64,000 nt of DNA from NCBI GenBank assembly GCA_944739405.2, contig OX123183.2, positions 95,804,729-95,868,728 on the forward strand, in the 5' to 3' direction. Below are positions 9,611 through 20,300 of this stretch, piece after piece. Every line of letters begins with the position of its first letter. Position 1 is the first letter of the stretch. The notes under the pieces are model-generated. The model was not told where the DNA came from and made no database searches. It saw nothing but the letters and a program-made list of their open reading frames with translations. The stretch comes from Euclidia mi. Lineage: Eukaryota; Arthropoda; Insecta; Lepidoptera; Erebidae. A program made the translations under genes and the position numbers.

Positions 9611-10176
9611 ATGGCTGACATGAAAAGCTACATTAAAAAACGAGCATCGCTTAAAGCTAAGCTTACGCAATTTTCTTCATATTTAAAAACAGCGCAATCA
9701 TGTGAAAAGTTAAGTGAGGTCCAAGTTGTTGAAGTCGAGTATTGACTTAATACATTCGAAAATTTATATGATAAATACGACACTTTACAGACCGACTTGG
9801 AGGCGCTGATGGATGACCCCAGCAAGCAATATGCGGAGCGTGAGGAATTTGAAAGTCAGTACTACAGTTTGGTGGCAACTGCACGTCAAATGATCAGCAA
9901 CGCTCGCAAGCTTCTGATGGAAAACCCCGACTCCGTGTATCTTGTAGTGCCCAAACACACAGACACAACACAATTCGCTTGCCTAAAATTTATTTGCCAA
10001 AATTTTCGGGCAGCTATCATGATTGGCTAGAGTTTAGGGACACTTTCATTTCCATTATACACAATAACGAAGGCAAAGACAAAATAAATAAAGTTCACTA
10101 TCTTCGGGCGTCCTTAAAAGGTAGCGCCGCTCTGGTCATTGATAACCTCAGAGAGGTTGGATTACGTTTAGACTAG
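9611..10176 (+). pseudogene. gag: BEL-type retrotransposon gag, 5' part
   Basis: It starts at ATG 9611 (MADMKSYIKKRASLKAKL), continues to an in-frame TGA near 9745, then DLEALMDDPSKQY and ARQMISNARKLL. After a frame slip near 9978 it reads LPKIYLPKFSGSYHDWLEF, HYLRASLKGSAAL and VIDNL. This is the gag (DUF1759-type) of BEL/Pao elements. Homology stops at GATAACCT (about 10150) and resumes with the same letters at 25587, where the next part of the same domain follows, so the gag was split by later insertions. Confidence 0.8.
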
Positions 10177-10269
10177 AGAGAACATGCCCGCTATTTTTCC
10201 CTAAGGCAATAGGCCTTAACCTGAGCGATATTCGCTGCCGCTGTGGGTAGAGGTACATACCGCACGGGT

Positions 10270-13200
10270 TTAAAGACATAAAGACATAAAGACATAAAGA
10301 CATAAAGACATATTTATTTCTGCATTTTGGTTGTTTACAACACTTATACATGTCAAAACCCTATTCTAGATGATGCCGGCTTTTCCTAGCTAAATGACTT
10401 CTTGAGAAGAAAGGCCGAAACAAACTCAGAGTCATTGTTTTTTTTGTCACTTCAATTTCTTTAGTCTTTTCTTCATCTTTTAAAGTCCAGACAAAAAAGG
10501 GTTTAGTATGCAAGTACAATGCAGGAAATTATCTGACGCTTTTGACTGACTCGGCCCACTGATGGCCCGCATTCAACAGCAATCGTACGGCTCAACCTTA
10601 ATTGAGGGAGCCAGCACGATCTGTATCACTATGCCTCCACGCCATCAGAAGGTGTATGCATAAGCATGTCAGCCTAAGCCATCAGACAGGTTGCCACAAC
10701 TATTTGTTTATATGTTTAATAATGCCCACATCGTACTCACAACTTTACATGCTAATACACAGTAAAATACATGTTGCAAACAATAAGTTAAAAGTAATAA
10801 AAAATTAAACAACAAAATGTCATATATTTAAAATGTCAGAAAATATTATTAAATGTCAGAAAATATTATTGAATGTCAATTTATGAATAATAATATATTA
10901 CTTAAGTAATTTTAAATGTCAAAAGAAAATAAATAAAATAACAATGTCAAATCAAACAATGTCAAAACAAAATAAATAAAATTACAAATGTCAAATTAAA
11001 AATGTCAAAATGTAAAAATATAAGTATTACAAATGTAAATAAAAATATCATGTCACTAATTTCAAAATGTCAAAATTCATAATTTTTAAACTCAATTCCA
11101 GGCATTTTTGTCTGCTAAATAATCTTTAACTGTGTAATAAGCTTTTGAACACAAGCTCTGTTTAATAAATACTTTGAATTTATTAATACTTAGTTCCTGA
11201 ATATTGCCTGGAATTTTGTTGTAAAAACGTATGCTTTGACACTTGTATGAGTTACTTATTTTTTGTAGTCTAGTTGAAGGTAGAACGAGTTTGTTTTTAT
11301 TTCGTGTATTTAAATTATGAATGTCGCTGTATTTAGAAAACATATTTATATTTTTCCTAACATATAACAAGTTCTCATAAATGTATTGAGATGCGACAGT
11401 CATTATCTTAATTTCTTTAAATTTTTCCCTCAGTGAATGCCTTGAACCAAGACTGTAGATTGCACGAATAGCCCGCTTCTGCAGTACAAACACAGTTTGA
11501 ATGTCAGCTGCGTTGCCCCATAATAAAATGCCATATGACATTATGCTGTGGAAATAACTAAAATATACTAATCTGGCCGTATCTATATCAGTTAACTGAC
11601 GAATTTTGTAAACCGCGTATGCTGCAGAGCTAAGTCTATTCGACAACTGACCTATATGTGGGCCCCACTGTAGCTTAGAATCTAAGGTTATGCCTAAAAA
11701 TACGGTGTTATCTATAAGATCCAACTCTTCTCCATTCAAACATATGTTAGGTTTAACTTGTTTTACATTCGGTCTTGAAAATCGTATACATTTTGTTTTT
11801 CTTTCATTTAACAGTAAATTATTAGCTGTAAACCATTGAACTACTTTAGAGAGAGCGTTATTTACATCGTCATTATTTGATTGTTGTCGTCTTAGTTTAA
11901 AAATAAGTGATGTATCATCAGCAAATAACACTATCTCTTCATTATTTCGCATAATGTATGGCAAATCATTAATATATACAAGGAAAAGGAATGGACCAAG
12001 AATTGAACCTTGCGGCACTCCCATTGTGACCACTGAACCCATAGAAACTTTTCCATTTACCTCAACTCTCTGTATCCTATTACTCAAATATGATGTTAGG
12101 AGATCCAAAGCAGTGTTCTTAACTCCATAGTAATGTAATTTCCTGATCAATGTTTCATGAAACACGCAATCAAAAGCCTTAGATAAGTCACAAAAGACTC
12201 CCAAAGCATCATGCGACTCCTCCCAGGCATCAAAAATACTATCTAAAAGCTCAACTCCAGCATCGGTAGTTGAGCGACCCCTAGTAAAACCAAATTGTTT
12301 TTCATGTAACAGCTTATTGTTATTAAAATGAATTTGAAGCTGACCTAGAATTAATTTTTCAAAAATTTTACTAAACGTGGGTAGCACAGATATTGGCCTA
12401 TAATTTGTGGGGTCAGATGTGCTACCTGATTTAAATAAAGGAATTACTTTACTACATTTCATTTGATCAGGAAACACACCACAGTCAATGCATCTATTGA
12501 AAATCATTGCCAGTTCCGGTGCTACTGTGTTGATTATAGATTTCGTAATCACAACAGAATTGCCCCAAAGATCACTAGTCTTCTTCAAATTAAGGGAATT
12601 AAAAGTTTTTACAATATCTCTGTCAGTGACATAACTAAAACTAAATTCAATGTTACACCTATTGACATTTTGTTTCAATAGAGATTCGGCGTCATTAGGG
12701 GACGAGTTGAGGGATTTAGTGGTTGAGACTGGAATGTCTGTGAAGAAATTTTCAAATGCTGTGGCAACCTCAAAATCTGACTTTAATATCTTTTTATTTA
12801 ATTGAAGAGTGTAATCGTTACTTTTAATTTTGACCCTTCCAGTCTCATTGTTTATAATATCCCACGTTGCTTTTATTTTATTGTCACTGTTTTTAATTTT
12901 TGATTTTAAATAAAGTGTCTTAGCTTCACGACAAATCTTTTTAAATAACTTGGAATAATTTCTTACATATTGACAAAATTGTTCATCATTTTTATTAATT
13001 ACTTTCTGTTCATATAATTCGTAAAGCTTATTTCTACTTTTATAAATTCCAGTGGTTGCCCATTCACTGAAGGATGTAGTACCAGCAACTGAGATCTTCT
13101 TAGGGACAAAGATAGAATTGAATATAGTACAGTACATGTCAAAGAAAGAATTGTACAACTTATTAGGATCGTTATTATAGCATAAGTATGGTAATGTACT

Positions 13201-13416
13201 TGTGAGTTTATCCTTAAGTCCCTCCAGACGACGCAAAGTTTTTGGCACCACACTCAATTCCTTTCTACCTACTTTTTTAGACTGCATAGCAAATGTTATA
13301 GATTGTCCACAATGATCTGATGTTAATTTGTTAATTATTTGCTTTCTAACTGGTACAATATCTGTTTCGCTCTGGTATTTGGTATCAAGTACCGCGGCTA
13401 GAGCGACCTTAATTTC
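10270..13416 (-). mobile_element. CR1/Jockey-type LINE, 5'-truncated
   Basis: This minus-strand non-LTR element has a long open ORF2 (11092-13416), a 3' UTR rich in AAATGTCAAA-like repeats (10800-11080), and a terminal run of ATGTCTTT units (10270-10307) instead of poly-A. The endonuclease is missing apart from its last segment (LTSDHCGQSI), so the copy is 5'-truncated. Inserted copies of this kind arise by target-primed reverse transcription. Confidence 0.8.
11092..13416 (-). CDS. LINE ORF2: reverse transcriptase, open
   Basis: An uninterrupted frame of about 774 codons (731 from the first Met). In order it has an endonuclease C-terminal trace with SDH, a linker, then RT blocks NYRPISVLPTFSKIFEKL, LHEKQFGF, DLSKAFDC, GVPQGSILGPFLFL and FADD (catalytic Asp pair), and a C-terminal domain with GITLDSKLQWGPHI. 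The open frame suggests a fairly recent copy. It cannot jump by itself without the endonuclease. The clade within the CR1/Jockey group is not resolved. Confidence 0.88.
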   Translation of the reverse strand, partial: EIKVALAAVLDTKYQSETDIVPVRKQIINKLTSDHCGQSITFAMQSKKVGRKELSVVPKTLRRLEGLKDKLTSTLPYLCYNNDPNKLYNSFFDMYCTIFNSIFVPKKISVAGTTSFSEWATTGIYKSRNKLYELYEQKVINKNDEQFCQYVRNYSKLFKKICREAKTLYLKSKIKNSDNKIKATWDIINNETGRVKIKSNDYTLQLNKKILKSDFEVATAFENFFTDIPVSTTKSLNSSPNDAESLLKQNVNRCNIEFSFSYVTDRDIVKTFNSLNLKKTSDLWGNSVVITKSIINTVAPELAMIFNRCIDCGVFPDQMKCSKVIPLFKSGSTSDPTNYRPISVLPTFSKIFEKLILGQLQIHFNNNKLLHEKQFGFTRGRSTTDAGVELLDSIFDAWEESHDALGVFCDLSKAFDCVFHETLIRKLHYYGVKNTALDLLTSYLSNRIQRVEVNGKVSMGSVVTMGVPQGSILGPFLFLVYINDLPYIMRNNEEIVLFADDTSLIFKLRRQQSNNDDVNNALSKVVQWFTANNLLLNERKTKCIRFSRPNVKQVKPNICLNGEELDLIDNTVFLGITLDSKLQWGPHIGQLSNRLSSAAYAVYKIRQLTDIDTARLVYFSYFHSIMSYGILLWGNAADIQTVFVLQKRAIRAIYSLGSRHSLREKFKEIKIMTVASQYIYENLLYVRKNINMFSKYSDIHNLNTRNKNKLVLPSTRLQKISNSYKCQSIRFYNKIPGNIQELSINKFKVFIKQSLCSKAYYTVKDYLADKNAWN

Positions 13417-13468
13417 TTACCTCTCTGAGCAAAACTCGACAAGCGAGCGTTATTCGACCCACAAGGAT

Positions 13469-13698
13469 AGCGAATACCGCTTAGGTCTGAACATTAATAT
13501 TACCGCATACCCACTAGGTTTTCTCTGCCGCAGACGGTAGCGAATACCGCTTAGGTCTGAACAGGCCTTATACAGAACGTGCAACTTGTAATGTCAGTTG
13601 GTCTTAGTTGGTTAATCATAACGGCTTAGGTCTGAACAGGCCTTATACAGAACGTGCAACTTGTAATGTCAGTTTGTCTTAGTTGGTTAATCATAACG
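13469..13698 (+). repeat. 75-bp tandem duplication plus shared AGCGAATACCGCTTAGG motif
   Basis: The motif AGCGAATACCGCTTAGG occurs at 13469 and 13539. A 75-bp unit starting GCTTAGGTCTGAAC is present twice head to tail (13549-13623, 13624-13698) with one difference. A related sequence, GAGCGATATTCGCTGCCG, lies inverted at about 10222, on the other side of the LINE. These look like subterminal repeats of an unidentified DNA element into which the LINE inserted. Confidence 0.6.
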
Positions 13699-14489
13699 TC
13701 AAATTCCGCGTCTCTTTTAAAGAGGCATAGATTCCTTAAAGACTCATATCTTTGACTGCATTCTCTAAATAGCCGTGCTGTAAAATCCCATCATTAAGGA
13801 GTGATGGGATTTGACAGTGAAAGGGGATATCGATGTTTTTTGAATGAGGGATAAATACGGAAACAAACTATCGGACATGAATGTAAAACTGTAGCTGGAA
13901 GCGACAGCGCGCCGCATCGCAGTCACTGTGGTCGTTCCCGTCGCCGCACGTATCGCACTTGATTTCTTTCATTCAGTGGGTGTCATCTGCGCTAGCCGCA
14001 GCGTCCGCTGCGTGCGGGTCGGCGTTGATAACGTCATCAGCTGCGGCTTGGGGAGCTCGGTCGTTTCAGGGACTGCGGCGACTGCTGTCTAATTTTCTAT
14101 CACGTGTTTGATAGTATGCGCCACAGATTTAACAAACAAGAACCAGATGTAGCGCATTCGTCCAACTAAGTGAGGCACGTTGACAGCTATGTGTGCGTGA
14201 CATTTGGCGACTGGCACTGTACGGTCACGCGCGTCTATGTGTGTGTAAAGTTGCCAGATTATGAATAATCTCCCACTATTTTACATATAATTTTTGCAAA
14301 CGAATATAAAAATATTACATAGGTAATATTTTATATTCGTTTGCGGTTTTGAAGAATTTACCATTGATTTAATTAATGCTTTTAATACGTAATGCTGTTG
14401 TGAAAATTATTCAAATAAAAGATACCATTAAAGTATGATTTTATAAATACATTTCTTAAATGAAGGTACCGAGTTAAGTTTTAACTAAT
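13699..14489. other. unassigned DNA left of the Pao element
   Basis: No gene seen. It holds two inverted repeats. CTGTAAAATCCCATCA at about 13780 pairs with the sequence ending near 13815. An almost perfect pair lies at 14296-14318 and 14323-14344. The GC-rich piece 13890-14100 has no recognisable product. The last five bases (14485-14489, CTAAT) are the Pao target duplication. Confidence 0.5.
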
Positions 14490-14732
14490 TGTTCGCGACA
14501 GACATTAAGGCCCACTTGCACAACGATTCTTAAATTGAATTAAGATGTATTTAACGAGAAAAAAAATATTAAACACCACTAGCGTCTTGCACAACGAAAA
14601 ATTTGTCGAGTAATATGATTTAAGAACTGTCAAAATTAATTACCGAAAATCGGCTGTTTAGTGGCTAATTTAATTTAAAAACTGTCACACTGATGTTGGC
14701 ATCTTGTCATTAGCGACGAAAATTATCAATAA

Positions 14733-14818
14733 TTATATAACTGGACCGGACGACGTAGCAGGGGGAGGCCTATGTCCAGCAGTGGACGTCCCTAGGCTGA
14801 CATGATGATGATGATGAT
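14733..14818 (+). repeat. short repeat tail with GATGATGAT run
   Basis: GGCCTATGTCCAGCAGTGGA, then CGTCCCTAGGCTGA and a run of GATs, is a widespread 3' tail of moth retroelements. Parts of it recur near 50395 and 61040. Confidence 0.6.
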
Positions 14819-14856
14819 ATAACTGATAACAATGTACCTACTTGTGTTATTGTTAA

Positions 14857-15640
14857 CCCTAGAATCCTACACTATTTGGCGCACATGTTATTCCTACACT
14901 GGGGTGCTGGAACACCCCATACTAAAATGACTGTAATCCTTAAAATAAAAAAAAACAATTCATGAAAATACGTTTTATTAAACATAATCGGTAACTTGAG
15001 ATCACAAATCAGCCTTATTACACAGAGTTAAATGTAGTTTGAGCAACAGCGCTTGTAGGATTTGGTCCTTTTTTGAGGATCACTGCAATGGACTAAGTTG
15101 GCATCCCAATTTCAAAACTGTCTGCTGAAACTTTATATTTGGTTTATTATTTGATCTTGAACACTTGTAAAAAACCCAGGAATTACAACTGGTCCCAACT
15201 TCTATTTCTTCCTCGCCAGATTTGTGGTCTAGAATAGAGCTTATTTCTTCGTAATTCAAACCTCTGACAGCCATCCGAAACAAAATAAATAAACTTCATT
15301 GAATTTTACCTTCATAATATCTAAAAATATCTGTATTTAATTCATATAAGACTATTGTTTTAATAAATAATCAAATTTAATAACTTATTACATATTAATG
15401 CATCAATCGTAATAAATAAATAATCTTACGATTTTACTACACTGGGGTACTGGCATACCCCACAGCGCTTAAACAGGCGACCACACAACGCGGTCCCTCG
15501 TCACGGTATTGACGTAACGCGAGCGGTTGACACCAAACTAAAATACTCCGACGCGCGAATTTGTGGATATTAAAGAAATTGAGATATTTAGAAAACAAAT
15601 CGGTGTTGGGTGCACCTGCACCCCATGTAGGGTTCTAGGG
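14857..15640. mobile_element. piggyBac-like element (TTAA target)
   Basis: TTAA lies on both sides (14853-14856 and 15641-15644). The ends are CCCTAGAATCCTACA and TGTAGGGTTCTAGGG, the CCCTAGAA start being typical of piggyBac. Internal CACTGGGGTGCTGG-type sequences near each end are partly inverted. A minus-strand 67-codon frame (15080-15283) with YEEISSILDHKSGEEE may be a transposase scrap, but this is weak. At 784 bp it is non-autonomous. Confidence 0.78.
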
Positions 15641-17902
15641 TTAATGCTCAAAAGTTTCTAATGCCACGAGAACATAGACTTTTTGTAAACAAAGAATTTC
15701 TACTAAGTGACTTAGCGATAGTTCTGTCAAAAACAAATAATGTCAAATCCAATGAGCGCAACGGTACATAGATACGTGTCATTGGAAACTAATATGTCAA
15801 TGGATCGGGTTTCTATCGATATTATGCGCTGTCAACAGGATTTTTTGATGTTTTGAGGTACTGACGCCTAGAATGTCAACATTTGGCGTTAGTTCATTGA
15901 AATGTTACATTCTTAAATTTTTATGTAATTTACTAGCTAGTTATCTGTAATATTATTCATTGTTGGTCAATAATGTAATATTTTAGGATAGTTAGGCTAC
16001 TTTGCAAATTATTTATGGTCTATGATTTAAAAAAATCATGTCAATATTAGAGTAACATGTACGTACTCTATCATTTATGTACATGGTACTCTATTTTTCC
16101 TTAATTAACAGAATAAATTACGTGTAAAACGACAAAAAAATCGGCAAATTTATGAACATTCGACCATTTAAACTCAAAATCAAATATTTTTATTTCAGTA
16201 AAATTTAACAATATAAATTTAAAATAATTGTGGCATAATTAGGCATTGAAAAAATAAAGACTGTTCAAGAAGTATAAAATCTAAAACACAACTGTTTGAA
16301 AAAAGGTTATGAAGCCCTGAATGTTTGTTTACAAAAAGTCTATCTTCTCGTGGCATCAACTATAGTTATTATTTGTCAATTGTCATTTCGTTGCTAGGCG
16401 ACGACAATGCGTTTTGTTTTATGCTCAAAGTATATATAGTCTAAGGTTTTATGCGAAAGCATACGCATAACATCGTTAAAATCGTAACAAAAAGGCTTCA
16501 TGCCATGAAACAAAACGTAGAAACTACTTTACCGACCTCATAAAATGTTTAACTAAATCGAAGCGTTGTTGTCGTTGTGCAAGAGGACGCTAAATACTTT
16601 TAAGTTAAATTATTTTATGCTGTTATTTCTGTTCAACAAATTTAAATTAAGGAGTGACTTAAATCAAACGTTACGCAAGTGGGCCTAAAACTATGACAGT
16701 GAATAGTGTATTCGAAACCGCGAGTGAAAATGGTATAAAATCAGTGTTATCTAATCGTGCGGTACACCGGGTTCGGTTCCCGGACGTGTCAAAACGTTAC
16801 AAAATAGCTAAAATAGTGTAAATGGTTAGATTGTTAATATACAACAACTATGTAATACATGAACATTAGTCTTAAACTTGTGCTAACTGTAGGGACCTTA
16901 GATATCGAATCATAAATAGCGTTATCAGTAGTGACAGATAAGAGTTAATACTTCATAAAACAGCTGTTTGTTTACATATTCGTTTTATAGTTTTATAAGT
17001 GTTTTTTGGCTTCATATAGACTTGAAATCATGTCTAGATACCTTTTTATTGCTAGTTATTACCTTATATAGTTAAAATAAGCAAAATAACAAACATTCGT
17101 ATGTTTATCATAAAATTTGTTTACTTACGATAGTATTTACTTAAGAAATTCTGTAATAATTTTTTTATGATTCAAAAGTTATCATGTAATAGGTTCGAAT
17201 TGAATAAAGATATTTTCATGGTGTTTGTTTTAATAGATGCCCCATATAGTTGCACACAACGGCCTACCAAAATTATATATATAAATTTAGTATACAATAG
17301 TTTTTCAATAGAAAATATAGTGGGCGGGCCCTTGTGTGACAGCATTTTTTGGGAGTTTTTATGGAATAACTTAGTGACGCTAGTAGTTAGGTTTAGGTAT
17401 TGTATACCAATAGATAGAACTAAATGAGACCTATCTAACGATGTATAGAACATATATGTATGTATAATAAGATCGAATCATACGTAACATTTGTACTATA
17501 TTTGAAATAAAAATAAACGAAAGATTTTCTGTGCACGTGTTCGGTGCGATGGTCGTCGATAAGGTAAAGTTTCGAGGTACTTAAGCGACCATGTATTCGG
17601 CCAGTTGTTGGCGTCTCAACCACCATCTTGTAACCATCAAGCACCGCACACCTGAACAGCATCGCTCTCAACGTATGAAGATGTTTCATTTCTGAAGCCC
17701 TTACACATCGAAGCCATACAGTCCACACACATAGAAGAACACGCATCGTCGTAGGCACACGTCAGCAGCACACTACCAGCGCACTGTAGCGGACTAGCAA
17801 AGGTTCGATTCCTGGCATCCGTTACATTTGTTGGTCCTGTCGAAGCCGGATCGCCTGTTGCTGCCGCGACCATTTTTTGGTCGCTTCGAGCCGGATTGAA
17901 GA

Positions 17903-19186
17903 ATGCCTACGACGCGTTCAAGAGGTCGTGCTCCCGAGGTCGCCGGGGGAGCGGCCGGCGCCGGGCCTAGTTCCAGTACCCCTGCCCGCGCCGCCGCTGC
18001 CCGCAACCCAGCCGCCGCGGTCGTCCGTCACGACGGGCCACCGCGATCGTCGTCGACAACAGTCGGGAGCGACGCGCCGCCGCCGGCCCCCCCCGGCCCC
18101 GCGGGGAGGGACGAACGAAACATCACTCAAGATGCAAGGGAGCGAGCAGAGGTACTGTCGAGAAATGAAGATGGCAAGGAAAGGACGTTGCAACCATCCG
18201 ATAGATCGAGCGTTTGTACAGCGCAACATAGTATAATAGAAAATAGAGATAGAAGGAAGCCAACGAGGGAACGCGACCAACGCTCAGCAGCTACGGGACG
18301 CTCCAATAGAAATGTGATGTTGGCTCGAGAAGAAGTTTTGAAGATAAAACTACAGTTAGCACAGTTAGCACTACAGAAGGCTGAAGAGGAGGCGGACTCC
18401 GATGACTACGACGAGGATGGACAGTCGAAGCAAGATTACATACGTTCGTGGTTGGAAGAGGCTCCGGAACCCCAGCCCGGCCCTGAAGATATAGACATAG
18501 TGGTATCGGCGCCCACTAAGAAGAGGGACGTCGACGGGGCACAGAAGATAGATATAGAAGATGGACCGCCCTCACAGAAGATGGACGTTCATCAACAGGG
18601 AGGTGATTCGCTGAAGCCGTTCATCACGGATCTCACCTCCGCGATTGCCGCGCTCGCCGACAGGAAGCCACCGGACACATCAATAGTTGCACCACACCCG
18701 GCGGTTTCGAAAGTCATCATGACGCTACCGACGTTCGGCGGTGCGCACACCGAGTGGCTGTCGTTCAAGGCGATATACGACACCACCAAGAATTTCTTCA
18801 ACGACGTGGAGAATACAGCGAGACTGAGAAGAAGTCTCAATGGAAGAGCGTTAGAAACAGTTAGCTCTGAACTGATTGGGCAAGCGCGACCAGATGAAAT
18901 TATGAAGGAGTTGGAGCTGCAGTTCGGACGACCAGACTCGATCGCACAGGCAGAGACGGACAAGCTGAGGACCCTGCCACGCTGTAGCGAAGCACCTAAG
19001 GACATATGCGCGTTCGCGAGCAAGATTAGAAGCGGCGTCGTCACACTTCGTGCGTTGAAAAAAGAACACTACCTCATCAATGCGGAGCTAGTGCGTGTGT
19101 TGACCGAGAAGCTACCGAACTCGCTACGTGTGCAGTGGTACAAGACGTACACTGAGAAGTGCCAGTCGAAGCCGGACCTCAGCTGA
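17903..19186 (+). CDS. gag: Pao gag, ends at a TGA
   Basis: The 427-codon frame begins MPTTRSRGRAP. The N-terminus is Arg/Pro/Ala-rich and disordered (residues 1-140), then a helical segment KIKLQLAQLALQKAEEEADS (about 148-170), an acidic linker, and a DUF1759-type gag core from about residue 270 (LPTFGGAHTEWLSF, LRRSLNGRALETV, ELELQFGRP). It stops at LS-TGA; beyond, the same frame continues FSDFVTEYARYCSAF. So the TGA probably replaces a Trp codon or is read through. The gag assembles the particle that packages element RNA. Confidence 0.85.
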   Translation: MPTTRSRGRAPEVAGGAAGAGPSSSTPARAAAARNPAAAVVRHDGPPRSSSTTVGSDAPPPAPPGPAGRDERNITQDARERAEVLSRNEDGKERTLQPSDRSSVCTAQHSIIENRDRRKPTRERDQRSAATGRSNRNVMLAREEVLKIKLQLAQLALQKAEEEADSDDYDEDGQSKQDYIRSWLEEAPEPQPGPEDIDIVVSAPTKKRDVDGAQKIDIEDGPPSQKMDVHQQGGDSLKPFITDLTSAIAALADRKPPDTSIVAPHPAVSKVIMTLPTFGGAHTEWLSFKAIYDTTKNFFNDVENTARLRRSLNGRALETVSSELIGQARPDEIMKELELQFGRPDSIAQAETDKLRTLPRCSEAPKDICAFASKIRSGVVTLRALKKEHYLINAELVRVLTEKLPNSLRVQWYKTYTEKCQSKPDLS

Positions 19187-19253
19187 TTCAGTGACTTCGT
19201 GACAGAGTACGCGCGTTACTGTAGCGCGTTCGCGCCGGCTGAGAACATCACCG

Positions 19254-20300
19254 ATGGGCCGCCAAGCAGACGTACCGTGCACAGGACGTAGGTACACGGC
19301 GACGGCGACGGAGAAGCGAACGCATACGGACACGTCTAACGCGAAGTGCAGGATATGTGAACGCGAAGGACACTACTCGTCGGCCTGCAGTACGTTTCGT
19401 AACGCCAACGCAGAGAAGAGATGGCAGCTAGCTAAGCAGCATGGATTGTGTTTTCGCTGCTTACGCATACGCCGAATAGAACACTCGTGCAAGCCCAAGA
19501 AGTGCGGTGTAGAGGGATGCCGCGCTACACACAACCAGTTGCTTCACTACGATAGAGGAGCCCATAGGACCGAAGACGTGAACATAGAAAAGCAGGAAAC
19601 GGTCGCCAGTTCGTGCATACGTGCAAAGGCTCAAGCATACTTAAAGATAGTGCCCGTGCAGATAATCGGACCGGCGGGAGAGGCGTCTACGTTCGCCCTA
19701 CTCGACGACGGAAGCACCGTATCGCTCATAGACGAAGACATAGCCAAGGAAGTCGGCGCGGAAGGGAACCTGGACCCGTTTACGATCCGTGCCATAGGCG
19801 ATACGTCGATCGACATGCCAACGTCGCGACGCGTAGACATACAAATACGAGGAGCCGGCGCCGACAGCAAACAAGTGCCTTTGTGTGCGCGCACCGTAGC
19901 CAGCCTACACCTGTCGCCGCAGAAGATCGCCGAAGAGGACCTGATAGACTGCAAACACCTCGAAGGCATCAAGAAGAAGCTGGTGTACGACATAGGCGTG
20001 CCGAAGGTGCTAATAGGACAAGACAACTGGCACCTGCTCATAGCGAACGCAGTACGAAGAGGACCCAACGATCAACCGGTGGCGTCGCTTACGTCGCTGG
20101 GATGGGTGCTGCACGGCGCACGCTCACGCACCTTGGGAAACACCGTACACTTCGTCAACGGTCTCTCCGCTAACAGTAGAAACATAGAAAACAAAGAAAC
20201 GTCGTTCGAAGAATATTTCGCTTTCGGATCGTATATAGTGAACCCACGTCGACCGAACACGGACCCCAAGAAGCGGACGGACGTGTTACGACACATATAG
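19254..20300 (+). CDS. Pao zinc knuckle and aspartic protease
   Basis: This 348-codon frame has CRICEREGHYSSAC (CX2CX4HX4C) near residue 30, a second Cys/His cluster CFRC...CGVEGC typical of Pao elements, and a retropepsin-like active site FALLDDGSTVSLI near residue 150, where the second Asp/Ser context is family-typical. It ends soon after VLIGQDNWHLL and LGWVLHGARS. It would normally run on into RT; here it stops with a TAG in an RT-less region. Confidence 0.85.
   Translation: MGRQADVPCTGRRYTATATEKRTHTDTSNAKCRICEREGHYSSACSTFRNANAEKRWQLAKQHGLCFRCLRIRRIEHSCKPKKCGVEGCRATHNQLLHYDRGAHRTEDVNIEKQETVASSCIRAKAQAYLKIVPVQIIGPAGEASTFALLDDGSTVSLIDEDIAKEVGAEGNLDPFTIRAIGDTSIDMPTSRRVDIQIRGAGADSKQVPLCARTVASLHLSPQKIAEEDLIDCKHLEGIKKKLVYDIGVPKVLIGQDNWHLLIANAVRRGPNDQPVASLTSLGWVLHGARSRTLGNTVHFVNGLSANSRNIENKETSFEEYFAFGSYIVNPRRPNTDPKKRTDVLRHI

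Larger units (their letters stand above)
14509..16685. mobile_element. Harbinger-like DNA element inside the Pao LTR
   Basis: The ends are GGCCCACTTGC and its exact inverse GCAAGTGGGCC, with TAA on both sides (14506-14508 and 16686-16688), as for PIF/Harbinger targets. A second inverted pair, TAGCGTCTTGCACAACGA (about 14581) against TCGTTGTGCAAGAGGACGC (about 16573), extends the terminal symmetry. No transposase is seen, so it depends on one supplied in trans. It carries a piggyBac-like element and a short repeat tail (14733-14818). Confidence 0.82.
14490..17826 (+). repeat. Pao 5' LTR, interrupted by a Harbinger-like element
   Basis: The LTR consists of 14490-14508 plus 16689-17826 (19 + 1138 bp), equal in length to the 3' LTR. 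Between them lies a DNA transposon flanked by TAA. Small open frames inside the LTR recur identically in the other LTR simply because the LTRs are identical. A primer-binding candidate TGGTCCTGTCGAAGCCGGA lies at 17832-17850, with a second similar sequence near 17875. Their likeness to the 3' end of tRNA-Tyr is an inference. Confidence 0.88.

Noticed and set aside
17167..17758. Open frames in the Pao LTR, repeated exactly at 22746-23337
   Set aside because: They recur only because the LTRs are identical; no motif and both strands are open. Treated as LTR sequence.
18376..20068. Minus-strand frames opposite Pao gag and protease
   Set aside because: Shadows of GC-rich coding sequence; no recognised motif.
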